Source: a virus
Reading direction: 5' to 3' (one strand)
DNA length: 29,256 nucleotides
Virus record (IMG/VR): IMGVR_UViG_3300009177_000096
Coordinates: 1-29,256 of that record
Part shown: positions 7,876 through 16,690 of the stretch, piece after piece
How the letters are laid out: every line of letters begins with the position of its first letter
How positions within the stretch are numbered: the first letter of the stretch is position 1
Made by a program: the position numbers and the translations under genes
Notes under the pieces: generated by a model
Databases searched by the model: none
Told to the model about the DNA's origin: nothing
What the model saw: only the letters and a program-made list of their open reading frames with translations

Positions 7876-8756
7876 TGCTGGTCACCAATATCTTTCCTCC
7901 GGTCGTGCGCCAGGCCTCCGAGGCGGGGGCCTGGGCGCTCCAGATCTGGACGGATGAACCGTTGCAGATCATGGGGCCCGGGCCCATCACGCTGACGATG
8001 CGCTCGTCCGATCCGGCGCGGCACGCGGATCTCTTGTTTACGTTCCTGACGCTCTACTCCGATCTGCCCAACGGCCAGATCGGCTTTCAGGGGACCGCGA
8101 ACTTCGCCGGCTGCGCGGGCGTCACGTTTACGCTCGACGCGGCGTGCACGTTCGTCAACTGGGATCAGGTGCACAGCCTCGACGGCGATCCGCTGCCGAC
8201 CGATCTCTCGGGCAAAACGGGGGTCACCCTGGTCGGCGTGACCGGCGATCTCACGGCGACGCTCGCGCCGTTGACGCTCCAGGCGGCGGGCACGGTCGCC
8301 GGGCCGCGCCCCCTCGACAGCGGGTCAGGCGTGGATAACGCGCTGATCGCCACCTTGAACGGCGACCCGATCCTGCTCGGCCTGTGCCCGAACGGCGTCT
8401 ACTGGGACCTGGCGCCCGCCGGCGCGAAAAAGTTTGTCATCGTCTCGCTCGTCGATGCACACGATGAGCCCCAATTCGGCGGCACGGCCTTCGAAGAGAC
8501 GCTCTATGCCGTCGAGGCGCGGATGGTGGCCGACGCCGGGAAGACGGTGCCGATTCGCGAAGCCGCCGATCGCATCCACACGCTGCTGCAGGATCAGACG
8601 CTCGCGGTGCCGGGCTACGACTGGATCACGCTGCACCGCGCCACCGACGCCAATACGCGCATGCGCAAGACAGAGTTTGACGCCAGCGATCCGGGCGTGC
8701 GGTGGCACCGGCGCGGCGGCTACTACCGCGCCATCATGGCGCCGCAGGCGTCCTGA
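7875..8756 (+). CDS. Tail terminator (DUF3168-like) with an extra N-terminal domain
   Basis: The C-terminal half (about 153-293) matches tail-terminator proteins of the DUF3168 family: DNALIATLNGDPILLGLC, the FVIVSLVDAHDE strand, FEETLYAVEARM, then ADRIHTLLQDQTL and VRWHRRGGYYRAI at the end. These form the ring that ends tail polymerisation. The N-terminal 150 residues are not part of that family. They look beta-rich, with LLFTFLTLYSDLPNGQIGFQG and two Cys, and I do not recognise them. At 293 aa the protein is about twice the usual length of about 130-150 aa. The ATG overlaps the preceding stop as TGATG. Confidence 0.75.
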   Translation: MLVTNIFPPVVRQASEAGAWALQIWTDEPLQIMGPGPITLTMRSSDPARHADLLFTFLTLYSDLPNGQIGFQGTANFAGCAGVTFTLDAACTFVNWDQVHSLDGDPLPTDLSGKTGVTLVGVTGDLTATLAPLTLQAAGTVAGPRPLDSGSGVDNALIATLNGDPILLGLCPNGVYWDLAPAGAKKFVIVSLVDAHDEPQFGGTAFEETLYAVEARMVADAGKTVPIREAADRIHTLLQDQTLAVPGYDWITLHRATDANTRMRKTEFDASDPGVRWHRRGGYYRAIMAPQAS

Positions 8757-8763
8757 CGGTCGA

Positions 8764-8807
8764 CACACGGGGAGACGAGTCCACACGGGGCACACAAGGA
8801 GACGAGT
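8764..8807 (+). repeat. 17-base direct repeat before the tail tube gene
   Basis: The 17-base units at 8764-8780 and 8791-8807 differ at two positions. Each contains GGAGACGAGT, and the second supplies the strong AAGGAG ribosome site of the tail tube gene. The first copy, with GGGGAGA, may be a duplicated ribosome site or the result of a small tandem duplication. This is the longest non-overlapping leader in the late operon, before what is likely its most highly expressed tail gene. Confidence 0.6.
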
Positions 8808-8810
8808 GAC

Positions 8811-9218
8811 ATGGCTATCAAGTCTGGACGCTACGGTAAAGTTCTCTACGATCCCACCGGCGCAGGGCCCGCGACCCTCGCCATCGCCTCCCTCAACGCC
8901 TGGAAGGCATCGTTCAAGACCGACAAAGAAGACGTCACGTGCTTCGGCGCGAACAACAAGGTCTACGTGCCCGGCCTCAAGGACATTCAGGGGACCGTGG
9001 GCGGCTTCTGGGACTCGAGCGACGTCACGCTGTTTGAAGCCGCGGACGCGCCGACGCCCGGCCTGTTGGAGCTGATGCCGAACGACACCGAGCCGACGTT
9101 CTTCTGGTCGGGGCTCGCCTACATGGATGCCGACATCGATTGCAGCGGGCTCAAGGTGCCCAAGGTGACCGGCTCGTTCATGGCCGCCGCCGACTGGACC
9201 GGCCCGTCGACGCCCTGA
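8811..9218 (+). CDS. Major tail tube protein
   Basis: This 135-aa protein, with SLNAWKASFKTDKEDVTCFGANNKVYVPGLKDIQGTV in the N-terminal half and FFWSGLAYMDADIDCSG in the second, follows the beta-sandwich plan of siphovirus tail tube proteins: a strand, a loop with NKVYVPGLxDxxG, then GFWDSSDVTLFEAAD. It polymerises in rings around the tape measure. The strong AAGGAG site nearby fits high expression. It lies just after the tail terminator and before the chaperones, the standard order. Confidence 0.85.
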   Translation: MAIKSGRYGKVLYDPTGAGPATLAIASLNAWKASFKTDKEDVTCFGANNKVYVPGLKDIQGTVGGFWDSSDVTLFEAADAPTPGLLELMPNDTEPTFFWSGLAYMDADIDCSGLKVPKVTGSFMAAADWTGPSTP

Positions 9219-9231
9219 GCGGGGCGGCGCG

Positions 9232-9525
9232 GTGTTCAAGGCGATCACGCTCCGCGGCGATAGCGGCGCGATTGTGCACGGCTATCTGACCGCGGCCGAT
9301 CTGCGCGGGTGGACCGTCTATCACCATCAGCCCGATCGCCGACACGATGCCCGCTGGACGTTGCGGGCCTCGTTCCGGTTCGTCGACCGGGGCCTGATTA
9401 CGAAGCGGCCGCTGTTGTTCTCGGCGAAGCGCCAGGGCCTCGCGGGCTTCTGGTGCTTTCCCTTGATCGACGTCCAGATCGGCGCCGAGCAGATGGAGGC
9501 GCGGCTCGGGCCGCCCGAGCGATAA
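9232..9525 (+). CDS. Conserved phage tail-region protein, function unknown
   Basis: This 97-aa protein starts at GTG 9232. Visible features are DLRGWTVYHH, WTLRASFRFVDRGLITKRPLLFSAKRQGLAGFWCFPL and a C-terminal ARLGPPE. Proteins with this WxLRA...RPLLF...FWCFP...LGPPE outline are often found beside the tail tube gene of siphoviruses, but no role has been settled to my knowledge. It lies between tail tube and tail chaperone. Confidence 0.6.
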   Translation: MFKAITLRGDSGAIVHGYLTAADLRGWTVYHHQPDRRHDARWTLRASFRFVDRGLITKRPLLFSAKRQGLAGFWCFPLIDVQIGAEQMEARLGPPER

Positions 9526-9539
9526 CCCCAGGAGGACGC

Positions 9540-9953
9540 GTGGCGATTCGGTTTGTCAAACCCGAGACGGTGACCTTGACGCTCCCCGATGGCACGCGGC
9601 TGATCGTCAAGAAGGAACTGAATACCGGCGAACAGCGCGCGGCGTTTAATCGGCTGTATACGCAGGGCGCCGACGGCAAACTGCGGGTCGACCCGATGGC
9701 GACGGGGCTGAATCTCGTCCTCGCCTATCTGCTCGACTGGACCGTCGCCGACGAGGACGGCCCGGTGGCCATCCGCGGCCTGGCCGGCGATGAGCTCGCC
9801 GCGATCCTGAATCGGCTGGAGCCGGCGTCGTTTACGGAAATCAAAGAGGCGATCGAACAACACGAGATCGCGGTTGCGCTCGAACGGACGGAAAAAAAAA
9901 CGACGACGCCTATCGAGAGCGCCTCCGATCCGATTTCTTTCTCTGTCAGCTAA
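9540..9953 (+). CDS. Tail assembly chaperone, short form (gpG-like)
   Basis: The 137-aa short chaperone coats the tape measure while the tail tube polymerises. Its first half is beta-like (KPETVTLTLPDGTRLIVKKELNTGEQ) and the second half helical. The GTG start at 9540 follows a strong AGGAGG ribosome site. Near the end is a run of nine A residues (9892-9900) that allows some ribosomes to shift and make the longer product. The order tail tube, chaperone, chaperone extension, tape measure is the conserved siphovirus arrangement. Confidence 0.85.
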   Translation: MAIRFVKPETVTLTLPDGTRLIVKKELNTGEQRAAFNRLYTQGADGKLRVDPMATGLNLVLAYLLDWTVADEDGPVAIRGLAGDELAAILNRLEPASFTEIKEAIEQHEIAVALERTEKKTTTPIESASDPISFSVS

Positions 9954-10060
9954 TGGGGTGGACCTATGACGAGCTCCTGGCGCTCCCGATCGACGTCTAC
10001 GACGAGCTCGTCGCCTGGGTGCTCGAGAGCCGCGAGCGCGACGACGCGCTGACCGAGTAA
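9540..10060 (+). CDS. Tail assembly chaperone, frameshifted long form (gpGT-like)
   Basis: A -1 shift on the A-tract after codon 120 (reading EKK, then AAC GAC GAC GCC) gives an uninterrupted extension of 53 codons ending at TAA 10058-10060, so the long form is 173 aa. The extension reads YRERLRSDFFLCQLMGWTYD, ELLALPIDVYDELVAWVLE and ends at TEX-free RDDALTE; the pattern of a MGWT-x-x-x-L-x-x-LP-x-x-x-Y segment is that of gpT-type C-termini. The 0 frame stops at 9951-9953, and an ATG at 9953 lies in the -1 frame as TAATG, so restart is an alternative to frameshifting. Confidence 0.85.
9892..9901 (+). promoter_or_regulatory. Slippery site for -1 ribosomal frameshift
   Basis: Nine A residues followed by C (A9-C) give the 0-frame codons AAA AAA at 9894-9899. 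The heptamer 9893-9899 reads A-AAA-AAA, the classic X-XXY-YYZ slippery form. Downstream GC-rich sequence could fold to pause the ribosome, but I cannot calculate this. The site lies about 60 bases before the 0-frame stop. Confidence 0.8.
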
Positions 10061-10064
10061 CGCG

Positions 10065-12695
10065 ATGGCGATCACCGGGACGTTTACCGCGGACTTTTCG
10101 TCGTTTCAGACGGCGGTGGAGCAGGCCTCCGTCACGCTGAACAAGTTCGAGGCGAATTCCAACAAGGTCGAGACGCAACTCGGCAAGATGTCGAACGCCC
10201 TCTCGGGCACCAAGATGATCGCCGAGGCCACGTTGATGGCCGAAGCGGTCGATCGGATCGGCGGCGTCTCGAAGCTCACCGAGGACGAACTCGCGCGCCT
10301 GGCGAGCAAAGCCGCCGAAGCCGTCGAGAAGATGAAGGCGCTCGGGATGGACGTGCCCGCCAACCTTCAGGCCATCGCGGATCACGCCCAGCAGGCGCAG
10401 CCGGCGGTGGAAGGGCTCGGCGCGCGGGTGACCGGGCTGGTCGAAGCGGCGCAGGCGGCGATCGGCGCCTTCGACCAGCTCGTTGGCGTCGTCAGTGCGT
10501 GGGTCACGGCCTCCAACGAATCGGAAGACGCGACCGTTCGCATGACGTCCGCATTGAAAGCGCAGGGCTCCTACACACCGGAACTCGCCGCGCAATACCT
10601 CGCGCTCGCCACTGAGTTTGAATCGACCACGGTCAACGCCGACGAGCTGATCGTCGAGATGGAGACCTTGTTGGCGACGGTCGGCGGGGTCGCGCCGAAT
10701 CAGATGAAGGCGGCATTGACCGCGTCGACGGACCTGGCGGCCGGGTTGCGGATCGATCTCACGAGCGCCACGCAGATGGTGGCCAAGGCGCTCGAGGGCA
10801 ACGTGACGGCGTTGCACCGGCACGGCATCGAGATCGATAGCGTGGCGCTGCAGACGCAGGGTGCGACGGCCGTCTTCGACGCCATTGCCGCCAAGATGGG
10901 CGGGGCCGCGGCGGCGCAAGCGGCGACGTTTGGCGGCGAGATGAAGCGGCTCGGCAACGTGATCAACAACGTCGAGGAACAACTCGGCGGGTTCATCGCC
11001 CGACAACTCCAACCCCTGATCGATGCGTTCATCGCCCTGCCTGAACCCGTCCGCACGGGGATCATCGCGTTGGGATTGCTCGCGACCGCGGGCGTGGCGT
11101 TGGCGACGGCCCTCGCTGGCCTCGCCGCGGCGGTCGCCCTGGCGGCGCCGCTGTTGGGATTCGGGGCGGCGGCCGAAGGGGCCATCGGCCTCGCGGCGGT
11201 CGGCACCGCGGCGACGACGGCGGCGACCGCCTTGGGTCCGCTGGCGGTCGCGATCGCGGCCGTGTGGGCGGCGTGGAAACTCGGGAACACCGAGACGATC
11301 AAGGGCGGCATCGCTGAATGGGCGCTCTCGTCGGACAACTTGACGGCGGCGTTGTTCCGGTCGATCGCCGGCCTGCAGCAAATGACGCCCGAGCAGGCCA
11401 AGGCCGCGGTCGCCGCCACGGCCGCCGGCGAAGCCGCGTTGAAGCATGCCGAGGGGGTGCAAAAGAGCGGCGAGGCCCTGACGTCGAACGCCAAGACGGT
11501 GACGTCCTACACCGAGGTCCTCGCCGCGGCCCACGCGAAGGTCGACGCCCTCAGCGACGCCGAAAAAGCGGAAGTGCTGGCCGCCAAGGAGCTCGGTGCC
11601 TCCCAGCAAGAGCTCCTCAAGCACTTCGGGCTGAACGCCGCCGCGATCGCATATCTCGTCCAGCAGCATCAGCAAGCCGAACAGGCCGCCAAGAAGCACG
11701 CCGCCGCGTTGGCTGAAATTAATTCGGCTGGGACCGGATGGCGGGGCACGCTCGCCGGCCTGAGCGACAGCATGATTCAGGTGCTCAAGAACAACCTGGA
11801 GGCCGGCGTGTCCCAGGCGGCCTTGGTCGAGATCTTCAAAGTCACCGAAACCCAGGTCAAGGCCGTGGCGTCCGCATTGAAGGAAGAACACGAGATCAAG
11901 CAAGTGATGGAGGCGTTCGACTCGAAATCGCACGACCTGGCGATGAAACGGATCAACGAGGACGAAGCGGCGCGACGGAAGCAGGCGGCGAACCGCAATG
12001 CGTGGGTCAAAGAGGAACTCGCCGCGCAAGAACGGTTGAACGCGGCCTACGGCCTGACGGCGTCGGGCGGGATGAAACTGCAGGAAACGGCGCTCGACGT
12101 CCTCAACAAACGCCTCGCCGAGCTCAACGAACAGGCCGAGAAGGGCATCAACGTCTCGGGCCTGATTCAAGAGGCCTACAACAAATACACGAAGTCCTTG
12201 CGGGACGCGGCGACCGCCGAGGACGCGGCCCAGCAGGCGGCGGCACGGAAGAATGCCGAGATCAGCAAGGTGCCGGGGATCATGGCCGCCGCCGAGGCCG
12301 CGACGAAAAGCTATGCCGCCTCGACAACGGCCGGTGGGTCGACGGGCGGCGCGTTCCAGGCGCCCTCGTTCGCCGGCTACGTCAAAGGCTATACGCCCAG
12401 TTTTCAGTTGCCGCAGTTCCAGATCCCGAGTTACGCCGAGGGTGGCCTTGGCGACTTCGGCGCGGGCACGCTGGCGCTCTTGCACGGCAAGGAAGCGATC
12501 GTGCCGCTGGACCGGGACCCGCAGACCGTCGGGTCCGCGACCTTGCCTGCCGGCGTGACGAGTGCCAGCCGCGGCCCGTCCGTCGTGCAGAACATCGTGA
12601 TCCACGTCAACGGCACGGCGGCCGACGTCGCGCGCAAGGTCTCGGATGAAATCATGCGCAGCGCGATGCGCGGGCAGCAATTCGGGGCGCCCTGA
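10065..12695 (+). CDS. Tail tape measure protein
   Basis: The 876-aa protein sets tail length and helps channel DNA through the envelope. It is long, helical and Ala-rich, with a hydrophobic stretch at about residues 328-403 (VRTGIIALGLLATAGVALA and on) that can span a membrane, and coiled-coil-like stretches before and after it. The C-terminus has YAEGGLGDFGAGTLALLHGKEAIVPLDR, the GG...LLHGxEAIVPL motif of many tape measures. At about 0.15 nm per residue the tail would be about 130 nm. It follows the chaperones directly and overlaps the next gene as TGATG. Confidence 0.93.
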   Translation: MAITGTFTADFSSFQTAVEQASVTLNKFEANSNKVETQLGKMSNALSGTKMIAEATLMAEAVDRIGGVSKLTEDELARLASKAAEAVEKMKALGMDVPANLQAIADHAQQAQPAVEGLGARVTGLVEAAQAAIGAFDQLVGVVSAWVTASNESEDATVRMTSALKAQGSYTPELAAQYLALATEFESTTVNADELIVEMETLLATVGGVAPNQMKAALTASTDLAAGLRIDLTSATQMVAKALEGNVTALHRHGIEIDSVALQTQGATAVFDAIAAKMGGAAAAQAATFGGEMKRLGNVINNVEEQLGGFIARQLQPLIDAFIALPEPVRTGIIALGLLATAGVALATALAGLAAAVALAAPLLGFGAAAEGAIGLAAVGTAATTAATALGPLAVAIAAVWAAWKLGNTETIKGGIAEWALSSDNLTAALFRSIAGLQQMTPEQAKAAVAATAAGEAALKHAEGVQKSGEALTSNAKTVTSYTEVLAAAHAKVDALSDAEKAEVLAAKELGASQQELLKHFGLNAAAIAYLVQQHQQAEQAAKKHAAALAEINSAGTGWRGTLAGLSDSMIQVLKNNLEAGVSQAALVEIFKVTETQVKAVASALKEEHEIKQVMEAFDSKSHDLAMKRINEDEAARRKQAANRNAWVKEELAAQERLNAAYGLTASGGMKLQETALDVLNKRLAELNEQAEKGINVSGLIQEAYNKYTKSLRDAATAEDAAQQAAARKNAEISKVPGIMAAAEAATKSYAASTTAGGSTGGAFQAPSFAGYVKGYTPSFQLPQFQIPSYAEGGLGDFGAGTLALLHGKEAIVPLDRDPQTVGSATLPAGVTSASRGPSVVQNIVIHVNGTAADVARKVSDEIMRSAMRGQQFGAP

Positions 12696-15004
12696 TGGCC
12701 CTCCAACCCGCCGTCCTCGGCACGGCGCGGCTCAATAACTTCCGGCTGAACTATCTCTCGGCGGCGCTCGTGCGTGAACGCGCCACACGCGTCGGGATCT
12801 GGCTGTCGGGCGTCCGGATTAGTGCCTCCGTCAAGATCGGGTCGTTGCAGATCGGCGACGGCATCAACGACACCCCGAACACGTGCACGTTCCTCTTCAT
12901 CGGCGCCACGCCCCCGAAACTCAATCAGAAAGTCTCCGTCACGCTGAACTCGGATCATCCGCTGCTCTTGTTTTCGGGCACGCTGCAAACGGCCGCGGTC
13001 AGCTACATCGGGAGGCCGGTCACGGTCGCGTGGGCCTGCGGCGCGATCGACGATACCGCGCTCGCGAACCGGCGCCGGCCCTTCGGCGCGTGGACGGCGA
13101 TCTCGGCCACGACCCTCGCGATCTACCTCGTGCAGACGTATGCGCCGGATCTCTCGACGGCCGGCATCGAGGCCGGCCTGCCGACGGTCGACGTGATCCT
13201 CGACGGCGCCGAAGGCATGAGCGGCGCCTTCTCCCAGCTGGCCAATTTGATCGGCGGCTACTTCAAGTTCGAGGACGGCGTCGCGTATCTGTTTACGGCG
13301 CTCTCGACCGACCCCTGCGATCCGATCGACGCGGATCACCCGTTTCTGAACGATCCGCCGATCACGGCGAGCCAGGATGTGTCGCAGCTCCGCACGCGCG
13401 TCTATGGCAAAGGGCATGCGGAGGCGACGATCGCGGACGTGAACGCGGGCGAGACCATCCTGCCGATTGCGGATGCCGTGATGTTCAACCCCGCGGGCGG
13501 CCAGGCCATCGCGATCACGCAGCGCCTGGCGTATACCGGGCTGGACCTCGGCGGCGCCGGGGGCCTCGCCGGCGCGGGCGTCGCCCCGTCGACCCTGCTC
13601 ACGCTGCAGGCGGTCGGCGGCCCGGGCCTGTCGACGGGCGTCTACCAATACGCGGTGGTCTGGGTCACGGCGGCGGGTCGCACGCTCCCGGGTCCGCTGA
13701 CCGCCGTGACGACCGGCGCCTCCGGCTCGCTTGCGGCGCCGACGCTCCCGATTGGCGAGATCACCCAAAGCGATTCGCCCCACGTCTCGGGCTTGTGGAA
13801 TGTCGGCGACACCATCACCTACGCCTATTCATGGAGCACCTCGAGCGGCGACGATCTCCTGCATGAAACGGCGTTGAGCCCGTCGCGGTCCGTCGTGTCT
13901 CAAGTGTCGTTTTACGGCGACCCCAAGGGGATCAGCTTCTACATCCCGCACGCCGATCCCGATGCCACCTACATTCACCTCTGGCGCGACATCAATGGCG
14001 CCGGCTTCCGCAAAGTCGGCACGACGATGGCGGCGCAGGCGTTCTACCAGTGGCATATCGGCCCCGATGGGAACGCCACGACGGGCGAGACGCCGCCGGT
14101 CGCCAATCCCTTCATTCCGGCGAAGCACCAGGTGACCATCAGCGGCGTGCCTCAAGGCCCCGCGGGCACGACGGCGCGCGAAATCTATCGGACGACGGTC
14201 AACGGCACCCAGTTGAAGCTGCAACAAACGATCAACAACAACTCGTCGACGACGGCCCTGCAAGACCCGACGCCCGATGGATCGCTCGGCGCCGACGCGC
14301 CGACGAGCGATACCTCGGGGTTGGTCGCGACGAGCGGCCAGGTCAACGCCGGGTCGACGTCCATCCCGACCGCCGGCGCCAGCTTCGCGCGCCCGGCGGG
14401 CGGCTGGATCGCCGTGCCCGGGTCGGATGCCGTGCGGTATACCGGCGTGTCAGGCAACACGCTCACGGGCGTTCCGGCGAGCGGCCCGGGCGCGTTGACC
14501 AACACGATCCGCTATGGCGCCAACCTCGTGGCGCTGCCGATCCTGACCGGCGTGACCGGCATCACGGCCCCGATCCCCCGCGGCACGCCGATCAATCTCT
14601 GGGTGACGCGCACCGACGTCGCCGGGCAAAGCGATCAGATCGTGATCGATGACCTGAACGATCGCGTGCTCGTGGACGGGATTTATGAAGGACCGATCAT
14701 CGTTGACGAGCGCCGCGGCCTGCTCTCGCTGACGGCGTTGTGCGACGCCACGCTCGCGCTCTTTGCCCAGCCGATTCAGACGGTGCGGTATGCCACGCGG
14801 GACACCAAGACGAAGAGCGGCAAGCCCGTCACGGTGAACCTGGCGAGCCCGCCGATCACGGCCGACCTCGTGATTCAGGCCGTGCAGATCAGCGAGATCG
14901 ATATCGCGCCCGGCCTCGCGCCGAAGTTCGAGGTCACGGCGAGCTCGACGCGGTTCTCGCTCGATAGCCTGTTGCGCAAACTCACCAAGGCCTTGGGAGT
15001 GTAG
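12695..15004 (+). CDS. Large tail hub/tip protein with beta-sandwich modules
   Basis: This 769-aa protein follows the tape measure, the place of distal-tail, hub or tip proteins. The first 250 residues (ERATRVGIWLSGVRISASVKIGSLQIGDGIND and TVAWACGAIDDTALANRR) look like a baseplate-hub domain that meets the tail end. Around 300-470 are fibronectin-like modules, such as LSTGVYQYAVVWVTAAGRT and FYIPHADPDATYIHLWRDI, and a third such module with REIYRTTVNGTQL. I cannot assign an exact role or find an enzyme domain. It may hold the receptor-binding fibre made next. Confidence 0.6.
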   Translation: MALQPAVLGTARLNNFRLNYLSAALVRERATRVGIWLSGVRISASVKIGSLQIGDGINDTPNTCTFLFIGATPPKLNQKVSVTLNSDHPLLLFSGTLQTAAVSYIGRPVTVAWACGAIDDTALANRRRPFGAWTAISATTLAIYLVQTYAPDLSTAGIEAGLPTVDVILDGAEGMSGAFSQLANLIGGYFKFEDGVAYLFTALSTDPCDPIDADHPFLNDPPITASQDVSQLRTRVYGKGHAEATIADVNAGETILPIADAVMFNPAGGQAIAITQRLAYTGLDLGGAGGLAGAGVAPSTLLTLQAVGGPGLSTGVYQYAVVWVTAAGRTLPGPLTAVTTGASGSLAAPTLPIGEITQSDSPHVSGLWNVGDTITYAYSWSTSSGDDLLHETALSPSRSVVSQVSFYGDPKGISFYIPHADPDATYIHLWRDINGAGFRKVGTTMAAQAFYQWHIGPDGNATTGETPPVANPFIPAKHQVTISGVPQGPAGTTAREIYRTTVNGTQLKLQQTINNNSSTTALQDPTPDGSLGADAPTSDTSGLVATSGQVNAGSTSIPTAGASFARPAGGWIAVPGSDAVRYTGVSGNTLTGVPASGPGALTNTIRYGANLVALPILTGVTGITAPIPRGTPINLWVTRTDVAGQSDQIVIDDLNDRVLVDGIYEGPIIVDERRGLLSLTALCDATLALFAQPIQTVRYATRDTKTKSGKPVTVNLASPPITADLVIQAVQISEIDIAPGLAPKFEVTASSTRFSLDSLLRKLTKALGV

Positions 15005-15634
15005 ATGGCCATCAACCGCGGACCGTTTAACGCCCTCACCGACGACGACGGCTCGAATACCGTCGGCAGCGTCTGGAACAAGGCCGCGATCAAGGACGTC
15101 ATCCTCGACCCGGTGGATGCCGCCATCACCGGGATCGCCACGCTGCCGATCAGTTTGACCACGCAAGTCACGGGCACGCTGCAAGCGGCGCAGGAACCCG
15201 CGCACACCGGCGACGTCACGAACAGCGCCGGATCACTCGTGCTGGCCATCGGCGCGCTCAAGGTCACGAACGCGATGCTCGCCGGCGCGATCGCCCCGGC
15301 CAAGCTGTTGCTGCAGCCCGTGACGCTGACCGATGGCGCCTCGGTCGCGATCGACGTGATTGCGCGTGCGCCGTATTACCGCCTCGTCGCCGCCGGCGAC
15401 CGCACGCTCACGACGCCACAGAACCCGCTCGACGGCCAGCGGATCATCATTCAACACGTGGCATCGGGCGGGGCGCGCACGTTGACGCTGACGGGCGGCG
15501 CCTTCGGGTTCCGCTTCGGCTCGGACATTCCGGCATTGACGCCGACCGTGTCGGGCAAAACCGATTACATCGGGTGCATCTACAACCTGACGGATAGTCG
15601 CTGGGACGTGGTCGCTTACAGCAAAGGATTCTGA
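15005..15634 (+). CDS. Tail fibre protein
   Basis: This 209-aa protein starts 1 base after the hub stop. The N-terminus (FNALTDDDGSNTVGSVWNKAAIKDVILDPVDAAI) is an attachment segment seen in phage fibres, and residues 65-100 (AHTGDVTNSAGSLVLAIGALKVTNAMLAGAI) form a repeating beta-stalk. The C-terminal 80 residues (YYRLVAAGDRTLTTPQNPLDGQRIIIQ ... WDVVAYSKGF) are a fibre tip domain common to many siphoviruses. It probably recognises the host surface. Confidence 0.75.
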   Translation: MAINRGPFNALTDDDGSNTVGSVWNKAAIKDVILDPVDAAITGIATLPISLTTQVTGTLQAAQEPAHTGDVTNSAGSLVLAIGALKVTNAMLAGAIAPAKLLLQPVTLTDGASVAIDVIARAPYYRLVAAGDRTLTTPQNPLDGQRIIIQHVASGGARTLTLTGGAFGFRFGSDIPALTPTVSGKTDYIGCIYNLTDSRWDVVAYSKGF

Positions 15635-15636
15635 CG

Positions 15637-16002
15637 ATGAACGACAGCTTTACGCAGCAAGCCCTCGCAAGCGATCCGCACTTCCGACAGCGCGTCCGAT
15701 CGGCGCTCTCGACGGTCGCGTGGCAAATCGTGAACGAAGCCGACAACACGGTCAATCACGCCGCGCGCCTCAGCTACGCGCAGCAAGTGATCCGCACGCT
15801 CGACAGCGAGACGACCACCGTGCTGCCGAACATTGTCTTTCGGCCGAACGTGAACAACTTTACGACGAGCTACGTGTTCGACTTCCCGCTGCAGATCGGG
15901 CAGGTCGTGACCGCGGCCGGCGATGCGGATCTCATGTCGCAGATCGCGACCGATTGGGATGACCTCGCGGCGGCGGCGGGCTTCCTCGAGCCGGCGCCCT
16001 GA
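15637..16002 (+). CDS. Phage tail-region protein, function unknown
   Basis: This 121-aa protein has a helical N-terminal part (QQALASDPHFRQRVRSALSTVAWQIVNEADNT) followed by SYAQQVIRTLDSETTTVLPNIVFRPNV and a C-terminal IATDWDDLAAAAGFLEPAP. The start at 15637 is one codon after the fibre stop. Similar proteins lie next to tail fibre or tail tip genes in many siphoviruses, but I do not recall a tested role. A virion accessory protein is plausible. Confidence 0.6.
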   Translation: MNDSFTQQALASDPHFRQRVRSALSTVAWQIVNEADNTVNHAARLSYAQQVIRTLDSETTTVLPNIVFRPNVNNFTTSYVFDFPLQIGQVVTAAGDADLMSQIATDWDDLAAAAGFLEPAP

Positions 16003-16006
16003 CCCG

Positions 16007-16687
16007 ATGGCGCGGCACTTCGTCGCAGCGTCGTCGCAGTATCTGACCCGGTCGGGCGTGCCGGGGTCGGTGACGGTGTATCCGATCACCTTGTCGATCT
16101 GGGTGCGGGCCAGTGCGTCGCTCGCGGTGAATGCGTTCGCCGGCGTGCTGTGCAACGGGCCGGCGACCGGGATCGCGATGGCCGGGAAGGGCGCCGGGGG
16201 GATGCCCCAGACCTATGCCTTCGGGGCCGCGCAGTCCACGGCGAACGCAACGGTGGGCTTTCCCGTGGACACCTGGGCGCATCTGTGCGCCGTTGTCACG
16301 AGCGCCGATCTCACCTGCTACCTGAACGGGGCCGCCAAAGGCGTCACGACGGCCGCGCAAACCTTCCCGACGCTCGATCGCGTGCTCGTCGGCGCGTTCT
16401 ACGTCGGCGGGTCGTTGTTCACGACGATGTGGGATGGCGACCTGGCGGAGTTCGCGATCTACACCGCGGCGCTGAACGATGCGGAGGTGGCGCTCCTGGC
16501 GGCGGGCACCCCGGCGTCGGCCGTGCGCGCGGCCAATCTGGCGGCGTATTATCCGCTGCTCGGGACGACGTCGCCCGAGCCCGACGTGCAAGGCGGGACG
16601 GCGCTCACGCTCGTGAACGGCCCGACGCCCGCCCCGCACCCGCCGCTGCTCTCGTCCGCCGGTGGCCGGATGTTTCAGGTGTTCTAA
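16007..16687 (+). CDS. LamG/concanavalin-like lectin-fold tail protein
   Basis: The 226-aa product has the outline of a laminin-G-like (concanavalin) jelly roll: SIWVRASASLAVNAFAGVL (first sheets), VGFPVDTWAHLCAVVTSADLTCYLNGAA (the W-x-H-L-x-V and Y-L-N-G motif) and MWDGDLAEFAIYTAALNDAEVALLAAG (the D-x-x-x-Y-x-x-A-L-x-x-x-E-V motif). Such domains bind sugars, so it may aid adsorption. It is the last late gene and ends next to convergent minus-strand genes. The ATG at 16007 was chosen because upstream residues in the same frame are an Arg-rich shadow of the preceding gene. Confidence 0.75.
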   Translation: MARHFVAASSQYLTRSGVPGSVTVYPITLSIWVRASASLAVNAFAGVLCNGPATGIAMAGKGAGGMPQTYAFGAAQSTANATVGFPVDTWAHLCAVVTSADLTCYLNGAAKGVTTAAQTFPTLDRVLVGAFYVGGSLFTTMWDGDLAEFAIYTAALNDAEVALLAAGTPASAVRAANLAAYYPLLGTTSPEPDVQGGTALTLVNGPTPAPHPPLLSSAGGRMFQVF

Positions 16688-16690
16688 CGC

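Noticed and set aside
9327-12680. Very long minus-strand open frame of 1117 codons opposite the chaperone and tape measure genes.
   Set aside because: It is rich in Arg, Gly and Asp, lacks family motifs, and faces strong plus-strand genes with clear motifs. In GC-rich DNA such antisense frames arise by base composition.
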